DNA of 20,927 nt from Acholeplasmatales bacterium DTU056 (GTDB lineage: Bacteria > Bacillota_I > Bacilli_A > ML615J-28 > CAG-698). A program made the position numbers and the translations under genes. The stretch lies in NCBI GenBank assembly GCA_001512985.1, contig LFRX01000027.1, forward strand, positions 65,191 to 86,117, read 5' to 3'. Below are positions 16,112-20,927 of the stretch, in pieces. The notes under the pieces are model-generated. The model ran no database searches and was not told where the DNA came from. It was given only the letters and a program-made list of their open reading frames with translations. Positions within the stretch are counted from its first letter, which is position 1; every line of letters begins with the position of its first letter.

Positions 16112-16837
16112 TCATTTAATAATTTTATTTAGAAACTCTATCACTCGTGGTTTGGTTGGGTTATTAAAGAAATTATCGGGAGTATCATCTTCAATGATTT
16201 TACCTTCATCCATAAAGATAACACGACTTGCGGCTTCATTTGCAAATCCCATCTCATGAGTTACAACTACCATTGTCATACCTTCACTAGCTAATTCTTT
16301 CATAAAGTCTAAAACTTCTTTGACCATTTCTGGATCTAAGGCACTAGTTGGTTCATCAAATAACATTACAGCTGGATTCATTGCTAAGGCTCTAGCGATT
16401 GCCACACGTTGTTTTTGACCACCAGATAATTGATTAGGATAAGCACTAGCTTTATCTAATAGCCCAATACGATTTAGTAAATTTTTGGCTTTGGTATTTG
16501 CTTCTTCTTTTGTCATTAATTTTAATTCTACCGGAGCGAGTGTAATATTTTGTAAAATAGTTAAGTGAGGAAATAAATTAAAACTTTGAAAAACCATTCC
16601 GATATGTTTACGAACTTCATTTATACTTGGTTTAGTCGGTTCAATTAGCTGGTCTTTAAAATATACTTCTCCGGAAGTTGGAATTTCAAGACCATTTATT
16701 GTTCGAAGTAATGTTGATTTACCACTTCCTGATGGACCTATAATAACAACTCGTTCTCCTTCTTTGATGTCTAAGTTTACATCTTTTAATACAACTAAAT
16801 CATTAAATTTTTTGGTTAAATTTTTAATTTTAATCAA
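16112..16837 (-). CDS. Polar amino acid ABC transporter, ATP-binding protein
   Basis: A 241-residue ATPase of the GlnQ/HisP/ArtP group that drives amino acid import. Walker A is GPSGSGKS (34-41), the Q-loop is in MVFQSFN, the signature LSGGQ is at 137-141, Walker B ends in [11 protein letters not shown] (159-169) and the H-loop histidine is His194. The start codon is TTG at 16837..16835, with GAGG seven bases upstream; no ATG is close. It overlaps the permease gene by eight bases and is the last gene of the operon. The group handles polar and basic amino acids; the ATPase does not reveal the substrate. Confidence 0.95.
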   Translation of the reverse strand: MIKIKNLTKKFNDLVVLKDVNLDIKEGERVVIIGPSGSGKSTLLRTINGLEIPTSGEVYFKDQLIEPTKPSINEVRKHIGMVFQSFNLFPHLTILQNITLAPVELKLMTKEEANTKAKNLLNRIGLLDKASAYPNQLSGGQKQRVAIARALAMNPAVMLFDEPTSALDPEMVKEVLDFMKELASEGMTMVVVTHEMGFANEAASRVIFMDEGKIIEDDTPDNFFNNPTKPRVIEFLNKIIK

Positions 16838-17513
16838 TTTTTAACCTCTTTTCTATTCTCTTTGCAAAACTTGCAATAATAATTACTAGTAATAAATATA
16901 TTATTGACATCATCAAATAAGGAGTAAATGCATCGTAGGTTGCGGAAGTGATAAGGCGGAAAGCATTAGTCAGGTCAATTACTGTAATAAATCCTGCTAC
17001 CGAAGTTTCTTTTAATAACGCAATAAACTCATTAATAATAGATGGTAACACTACTTTAACGGTTTGTGGTAGTATAACTTTTTTCATTGACTGAGAATAA
17101 CTCAACCCAAGTGAGCGTGCTGCTTCTAATTGACCTTTATCAATAGATAATATTCCACCGCGAATGATTTCTGTAACATAGGCACCACTATTTATTCCAA
17201 AGACGATGATTGCAACCATCACTGCATTTAGCGATCTAACTGAAGCAAATATTCCAAAATAGATTAATAATAATTGGGCTGTAACTGGTGTTCCGCGAAT
17301 TACAGTTGTATATAAATTAGCTATACTTTTTAAGGATTTTCCCAACCAAGTCTTATGCGGATGGATTTTAATTAGAGCAGTAATTGTTCCTAAAGTAATC
17401 CCAATAATTAATCCACCCGTAGTAATAAATAAGGTATTTTTTAAACCTTCAAGGATTATTTTATATCTTTGGTCTCTTATTAAAACATTAATAATATTTT
17501 CAATAAAACTCAT
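16830..17513 (-). CDS. Polar amino acid ABC transporter, permease (HisM/ArtQ family)
   Basis: A 227-residue inner-membrane permease with about five hydrophobic segments (near 22-50, 66-92, 96-115, 155-175 and 200-218). The EAA loop that docks on the ATPase is [21 protein letters not shown] at 130-150, with the family spacing and the conserved glycine. [15 protein letters not shown] (73-87) is the typical block of the amino acid subgroup. Only one permease gene is present, so it probably works as a homodimer. The ATG at 17513 lies six bases after the binding-protein stop; the ribosome binding site is weak (TTGGA), so coupling to upstream translation is likely. Confidence 0.95.
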   Translation of the reverse strand: MSFIENIINVLIRDQRYKIILEGLKNTLFITTGGLIIGITLGTITALIKIHPHKTWLGKSLKSIANLYTTVIRGTPVTAQLLLIYFGIFASVRSLNAVMVAIIVFGINSGAYVTEIIRGGILSIDKGQLEAARSLGLSYSQSMKKVILPQTVKVVLPSIINEFIALLKETSVAGFITVIDLTNAFRLITSATYDAFTPYLMMSIIYLLLVIIIASFAKRIEKRLKID

Positions 17514-17519
17514 ATTTCA

Positions 17520-18308
17520 TTATCCAAAATATTTAGTAGTTAATTGATTAAAACGACCGTCTTCTTTAATTTTATCTAAGACTTGGTTAATAAAGTTCTT
17601 TAAATCTTCTTGACCTTTTGGAATGGCAATAGCATATTCTTCAACTGTTAATGGAATATTAATTATTTTTAAGCCTTGATTTCTCGCAACAAAAGATTTA
17701 GCAGGCATTTCATCAATAACTACTGCATCGATACGTCCATTTAATAATTCCATAACTGCTAAATTACCATTATCATATGAAGTAGCAACTGCATCTTTAA
17801 TACCTGGGAATTCCCAATCTTCGTCACCACGAACATAAAATTCGCCAACTGTTCCACGTTGGAAACCAATAGTTTTTCCTTCTAAACTAGCCACAATTTC
17901 CTCAACAGTTTCTCCAGTAATTGTTGTATTACCTTCTTTAACAATTACTACTTGAGAAGCATTGAAGTATGATTTTGAAAAATCAACTGATTTTTTACGT
18001 TCTTTAGAAACTGTAAGTCCAGCAATTGCTATATCGGCACGTCCTGAAGCAACTGCCGCAATTACTGCATCAAAATCCATATGTTGGATTTCAATTTCAA
18101 CACCCAATTCATCCGCAATTATCCTTGCTAAGTCCATATCAAATCCAACAATTTTATTATTTTCAAAATATTCAAATGGTGGAAATTCAGCGTTAGTTGC
18201 GACAATAATTTTATTAGATTTTTTGATTTCTTCTAGTAAATTTTTTTGTGCACAACCAGTTAAACTTAATGTGAATAATGCTACGATAATAAGTAATAAC
18301 TTTTTCAT
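17520..18308 (-). CDS. Polar amino acid ABC transporter, substrate-binding lipoprotein
   Basis: A 262-residue family 3 solute-binding protein. A lipoprotein signal peptide ends in the lipobox LTGC, so Cys19 would be lipidated after processing by LspA. The mature part shows the amino acid ligand blocks: FPPFEY (42-47), GFDMDLA (55-61) and TVSKERKKSVDFS (99-111), where Arg104 would bind the substrate carboxylate. The substrate (arginine, glutamine, histidine or other) cannot be decided by eye. The frame stays open to 18356, but that part lies within a terminator hairpin; AAGGAGG five bases before the ATG at 18308 settles the start. It is the first gene of the ABC operon and follows a leader with a candidate attenuator. 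Confidence 0.95.
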   Translation of the reverse strand: MKKLLLIIVALFTLSLTGCAQKNLLEEIKKSNKIIVATNAEFPPFEYFENNKIVGFDMDLARIIADELGVEIEIQHMDFDAVIAAVASGRADIAIAGLTVSKERKKSVDFSKSYFNASQVVIVKEGNTTITGETVEEIVASLEGKTIGFQRGTVGEFYVRGDEDWEFPGIKDAVATSYDNGNLAVMELLNGRIDAVVIDEMPAKSFVARNQGLKIINIPLTVEEYAIAIPKGQEDLKNFINQVLDKIKEDGRFNQLTTKYFG

Positions 18309-18452
18309 AAAATCCTCCTTAAATTTAAAGTTCTCTAAATAATGAAAAAAAAACAATAGTTCTAAAACTATTGCTTCAAGTTATCCATACTGCTCACAAC
18401 CAAAACTAAAAAGTTTTAGTTGATCTTGTTAAGATTAAATTAATTAATCTTG
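18309..18452 (-). promoter_or_regulatory. Structured leader of the amino acid ABC operon with mutually exclusive hairpins
   Basis: The leader of about 144 bases holds three hairpins: 18451..18431 (8-bp A/T-rich stem), 18422..18397 (11 bp with one U-G pair and a TTTT loop) and the terminator at 18373..18354. CTAAAACT (18419..18412) in the 5' arm of the second hairpin is perfectly complementary to AGTTTTAG (18369..18362), which spans the terminator 5' arm and loop. Pairing these would break both hairpins, an antiterminator geometry. The sequence 18396..18374 between them is unpaired in this model and could hold ligand-specific bases. I recognise no known riboswitch class. Confidence 0.6.
18345..18373 (-). 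terminator. Intrinsic terminator inside the ABC operon leader
   Basis: CAATAGTT (18373..18366), loop TTAG, AACTATTG (18361..18354), then nine T (18353..18345). It lies between a good promoter and the binding-protein start codon, so it must be conditional, or serve also as the terminator of dinB, which has none of its own. Confidence 0.88.
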
Positions 18453-18458
18453 TAATAT

Positions 18459-18486
18459 ATTATATCTTTTTTTATAGTAAATGCAA
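18459..18486 (-). promoter_or_regulatory. Promoter of the amino acid ABC operon
   Basis: TTGCAT (18486..18481) and TATAAT (18464..18459) are 16 bp apart. Transcription would begin near 18452, at the base of the first leader hairpin. Confidence 0.75.
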
Positions 18487-18498
18487 GAAAAAAATTAA

Positions 18499-19680
18499 TT
18501 ATTTTTTTTTAATTCCTCGTGATACAACATTTTTTCCATATGTTTTTTGTAAATTTAGCAATAATTTATGAATTTCATTTTCTTTGTCCAATTCATTAAT
18601 TTCAAAGATACTATATTGTTTAATATCTTCTTTTCCTTCAACTAAACGATTAGCAAAAACTCCAACAAGTCGTAATGGTGTTGTAAAATCATGATATTCT
18701 TCTAATAAATCTAAGGTAATTGAATACAAAGTATTGGAATTGTTAGTTGGAATATCTAAGGGTTTACTTCGGTTAATCGTACGATAATTATTATATTTAA
18801 GTTGGATTCCAAATGTTTGTGCTAATAAATTTTTTCTTTCTAATCGATTTGATAAAGTGTTTACTAATACTTTTAATGTTTTTTTGATAATTTGTTCATC
18901 ATAGATTTCATATTCAAAAGTATGAGAATTACTCATTGAACTAACTTCGTCATTATTTGATTCGACTGGTGAGTTATCTTCTCCTCGGGCTCGTTCTTGT
19001 AATCCTAAGGCATGATTTTCACCAACTGTATCTTTTAGTAAATCAAGATTAGAATAATTTGCTAAATCTCCTATAGTATTAATTCCAATTGAACGTAGAC
19101 GCGGAGCTGTTTTTTTTCCAACACCATACATTTTTTCAATAGGTAATGGCCATAATAATTGTTCAATTTCCCGTTTCCGTAAGACTGTAATTCCTAAAGG
19201 TTTCTTCATATCAGATGCCATTTTAGCTAAAAATTTATTAGGGCCAATTCCTATGCTACATGGTAATAAATAGTTTTGATATAAATCAGTTTGAATTTTT
19301 TTTGCTAACTCGATAAAATCAACTTTATCATATAAATCGGAAACATCCATATAAGCTTCATCAATTGAACCAGGTTCAATTAAGTTAGTAATCGTATATA
19401 AATACTCAAAAAACAATTTTGAATAATGTTTATATAAATTCATATCCGGTTCAACAACCACCAATTCCGGACATAATTTTAATGCCTCTCTCACTAACAT
19501 AGTAGTTTTAATTCCATATTTTCGGGCTTCATAACTAGCGGTTAATATTATACTTCTTTTTAATGGGTCATTGTGAGCAACGACAACTGGTTTTCCTAAC
19601 AACTCTCTATTTTCGGCAATCTCACATGAAGCAAAAAAAGCATTCATATCGATATGGAAAATTATTCGTGGTTTTTTCAT
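18499..19680 (-). CDS. dinB: DNA polymerase IV (Y-family translesion polymerase)
   Basis: A 393-residue Y-family polymerase that copies past DNA lesions. The catalytic acids are Asp11 (HIDMNAFFASCE) and Asp107/Glu108 (GSIDEAYMDVS), with Phe16 at the steric-gate position against ribonucleotides. TASYEARKYGIKTTM (47-61) is the conserved finger block, and SIGIGPNKFLAKMASDMKKP the palm block. A likely sliding-clamp binding motif QYSIFE lies at 355-360 near the C-terminus. The ATG at 19680 follows a GGGAAG-type ribosome binding site. I see no LexA-type operator upstream. It diverges from the small plus-strand gene, and no GC-containing terminator follows it. Confidence 0.95.
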   Translation of the reverse strand: MKKPRIIFHIDMNAFFASCEIAENRELLGKPVVVAHNDPLKRSIILTASYEARKYGIKTTMLVREALKLCPELVVVEPDMNLYKHYSKLFFEYLYTITNLIEPGSIDEAYMDVSDLYDKVDFIELAKKIQTDLYQNYLLPCSIGIGPNKFLAKMASDMKKPLGITVLRKREIEQLLWPLPIEKMYGVGKKTAPRLRSIGINTIGDLANYSNLDLLKDTVGENHALGLQERARGEDNSPVESNNDEVSSMSNSHTFEYEIYDEQIIKKTLKVLVNTLSNRLERKNLLAQTFGIQLKYNNYRTINRSKPLDIPTNNSNTLYSITLDLLEEYHDFTTPLRLVGVFANRLVEGKEDIKQYSIFEINELDKENEIHKLLLNLQKTYGKNVVSRGIKKK

Positions 19681-19708
19681 TTTTATCTTCCCTTTTTTAA
19701 ATAATTAT

Positions 19709-19735
19709 GTTATAATTTAGTATATGTGTTATAAT
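19709..19735 (+). promoter_or_regulatory. Tandem extended -10 elements before the small plus-strand gene
   Basis: TGTTATAAT occurs twice, at 19708-19716 and 19727-19735, both as extended -10 boxes with no clear -35. They lie in the short region shared with divergent dinB. Two staggered starts are possible. Confidence 0.5.
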
Positions 19736-19762
19736 TATATCATATTTTATGAGGTGAATAAA

Positions 19763-19960
19763 GTGGACAAAGAAAAAACTAAGCAAACAAAAAAATTAGT
19801 GCGAACAAAAGTACGTGCCGATAAATCTATTGAAGTTGAATTTCAAAAACACCCTAAAGATACGATTATTGGAAAAATTTTATTATACTTAATTATTATT
19901 GGTACTGTTATACTTCCTGTCGCTTTATTAATATATGCTATTATTGAGGCCTTTAGTTAA
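19763..19960 (+). CDS. Small single-pass membrane protein, 65 residues, unknown function
   Basis: The start is GTG at 19763: GAGGTG lies six bases upstream, whereas the upstream in-frame ATG at 19724 falls within promoter sequence and has no ribosome binding site. The first half is very basic and polar (VDKEKTKQTKKLVRTKV), then a short EVEF-QKHPKD stretch, then one hydrophobic segment at about residues 36-60 (GKILLYLIIIGTVILPVALL), ending in EAFS. The layout suggests a membrane anchor with a cytosolic basic tail. I do not recognise a family. It has its own promoters and a terminator that overlaps its stop codon, which supports it as a real monocistronic gene. Confidence 0.7.
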   Translation: MDKEKTKQTKKLVRTKVRADKSIEVEFQKHPKDTIIGKILLYLIIIGTVILPVALLIYAIIEAFS

Positions 19961-19980
19961 AAACTAATGGCTTTTTTATT
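19949..19980 (+). terminator. Terminator of the small plus-strand gene
   Basis: GCCTTTAGT (19949-19957) pairs with ACTAATGGC (19963-19971) with one mismatch, followed by TTTTTTATTTT. The TAA stop (19958-19960) is in the loop. Confidence 0.8.
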
Positions 19981-20000
19981 TTATTAAGCATATTAATCAA

Positions 20001-20029
20001 AAAAGCTTACCCCAAAAAGGTAAGCTTTT
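20001..20029 (-). terminator. Intrinsic terminator of spo0A
   Basis: AAAAGCTTACC and GGTAAGCTTTT form a perfect 11-bp stem around a 7-base loop, running into TTTTTTG on the minus strand. It lies four bases after the spo0A stop codon and may also act on the plus strand. Confidence 0.9.
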
Positions 20030-20032
20030 ATA

Positions 20033-20842
20033 TTATACAACACTATACATTAGCTCGCGTTTTTCTCGTTTATGCATCAATCGTAATCTATCTGCAATCA
20101 TTGCAATAAATTCTGAATTAGTCGGTTTTGATTTATGATAGCTGATTGTATAACTAAAGATTTCACTAATAGCATCAATATTTCCTCTAACCCAGGCAAC
20201 TTCAATTGCGTGACGGATGGCACGTTCTACTCGTGAGGCTGTAGTATTAAATTTACGAGCAACTTCTGGATATAATACTTTCGTTACGCTACCAAGTAAA
20301 TCGACATTATGATATACCATAGTAATAGCTTCACGAATGTACAAATATCCTTTAATATGGGCTGGAACGCCAATTTCATGTAATAAAGTAGTAATTTCAG
20401 TATCTAAGTCAACATTTTTTATTGCTAAATTAATTGGCGATGTTCGTGATAATGTTTCTTTTTGAATTTTTAAATCATTAATTATTTCAAATAGATGAGT
20501 AAAATTAATTGGTTTAACAATAAAATAGTCGGCACCTAGTTCGGCTGCTTTGTTCATTATTTTTTCATTAGCAAAAGCAGTAACGACAATAATATTTTTT
20601 GGTTGTTTAAATTTTTCTTTTTTTAATTTTAATTCTTGTAAAACTTTTATACCATCACAGTTTGGCATAAAAATGTCTAAAATTAAGACATCTACTTGTG
20701 TAACCCGTAATGCATTTAATAATGTAACCCCATCCGAGTGAGTTCCGACAATTTGGATTTCCTTTTTATCTTCAAAGAAATCCTCCATTAACTGAACTAA
20801 TTCCTTGCCATCCTCAGCAATCATCAATTTTAAACCTTCCAT
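20033..20842 (-). CDS. spo0A: Spo0A, response regulator of sporulation / stationary phase
   Basis: A 269-residue response regulator with the Spo0A two-domain layout. The receiver domain (about 1-125) has the acidic pair Glu10/Asp11, the phosphoacceptor Asp56 (LILDIFMPN), Thr88 and Lys110 (IVKP). The C-terminal DNA-binding domain (about 150-255) is unmistakable: [37 protein letters not shown] and the [10 protein letters not shown] block that contacts 0A boxes. All phosphorelay residues are intact, so it should be functional. AAGGA lies seven bases before the ATG at 20842. In Bacillus spoIVB usually precedes spo0A; that region is outside the window. Spo0A can also control non-sporulation programmes, so its presence alone does not prove spore formation. 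Confidence 0.98.
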   Translation of the reverse strand: MEGLKLMIAEDGKELVQLMEDFFEDKKEIQIVGTHSDGVTLLNALRVTQVDVLILDIFMPNCDGIKVLQELKLKKEKFKQPKNIIVVTAFANEKIMNKAAELGADYFIVKPINFTHLFEIINDLKIQKETLSRTSPINLAIKNVDLDTEITTLLHEIGVPAHIKGYLYIREAITMVYHNVDLLGSVTKVLYPEVARKFNTTASRVERAIRHAIEVAWVRGNIDAISEIFSYTISYHKSKPTNSEFIAMIADRLRLMHKREKRELMYSVV

Positions 20843-20875
20843 ACATCCATCCTTCCTTTCCTAACATACACTTCT

Positions 20876-20904
20876 AATTTACAACTTTTAAGTGCAATAT
20901 ACAA
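20876..20904 (-). promoter_or_regulatory. Candidate promoter of spo0A
   Basis: TTGTAT (20904..20899) and TAAATT (20881..20876) are 17 bp apart. Both boxes are imperfect, and I see no clear sigma-H or 0A-box element. Confidence 0.4.
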
Positions 20905-20927
20905 GGAAAAGATGGAAAAAATATTTA

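Noticed and set aside
18309..18356. N-terminal extension of the ABC binding protein
   Set aside because: It would translate through the leader terminator and destroy the lipoprotein signal peptide; AAGGAGG selects the ATG at 18308.
18481..18512. Terminator after dinB in the run of A and T around 18486-18512
   Set aside because: The possible stem is A-T only with no GC pair, so it is too weak to call.
19681..19762. SOS/LexA operator upstream of dinB
   Set aside because: I see no CGAACnnnnGTTCG-like palindrome in the shared intergenic region.
1..20927. Mycoplasma-type code (UGA as tryptophan)
   Set aside because: UGA ends several genes at the expected length, and tryptophans are encoded by TGG where checked.
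1..20927. Mobile elements, CRISPR arrays, prophage or defence genes
   Set aside because: No transposase or integrase frames, regular spaced repeats or defence-gene signatures are present; open frames antisense to the listed genes look like shadows of real genes, lacking ribosome binding sites and recognisable domains.

Overview
The window reads as a chromosomal segment of a strongly AT-rich Bacillota, most likely within Bacilli and near the Haloplasma/Erysipelotrichales/Izemoplasma side of the group. The reasons are an intact Spo0A, gene orders shared with Bacillus (hisS-aspS-tcdA, lspA-rluD, rnhC divergent from mutS2), AAGGAGG-type ribosome binding sites and near-consensus sigma-A promoters. 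UGA acts as a real stop codon (for example at the ends of the SepM/YlbL-like gene and of the small Cys-containing gene), so this is not a code-4 mycoplasma. I see no mobile element, CRISPR array, tRNA or rRNA gene. Almost everything is on the minus strand; only rnhC and one 65-residue membrane protein are on the plus strand.

Layout, left to right. At 1-241 is the 5' end of a probable thiamine transporter gene, behind a consensus promoter and a TPP riboswitch. At 264-1704 is a CNNM/CBS-domain membrane protein with its own promoter. At 1745-3374 a DUF402 phosphatase and an M29 aminopeptidase overlap. At 3441-6144 are mutS2 and trxA, ending in a UUCG terminator. At 6158-7175 is the divergent rnhC. 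At 7177-14538 nine genes run head to tail with overlaps or tiny gaps: hisS, aspS, tcdA, a small Cys-containing membrane protein, a dCMP deaminase, a SepM/YlbL-like PDZ-Lon protease, an unknown three-segment membrane protein, lspA and rluD. At 14752-15981 is cca. At 16072-18308 is a complete polar amino acid ABC importer. At 18499-19680 is dinB, divergent from the small plus-strand gene at 19763-19960. At 20001-20842 is spo0A.

Functionally the content is housekeeping: tRNA charging and maturation (hisS, aspS, cca, tcdA), rRNA modification (rluD), lipoprotein processing and membrane-tethered proteolysis (lspA, ylbL), nucleotide metabolism (dCMP deaminase, DUF402), redox (trxA), DNA and ribosome maintenance (mutS2, rnhC, dinB), nutrient uptake (thiamine, amino acids) and the Spo0A regulator.

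The most interesting material is in the untranslated leaders. Three transcripts start at good promoters and carry structured 5' leaders. One is a TPP riboswitch with a visible Shine-Dalgarno sequestration switch. The other two, before hisS and before the ABC binding protein, each combine a terminator with an upstream segment that can compete with it. Neither matches a T-box or any riboswitch class I recognise.
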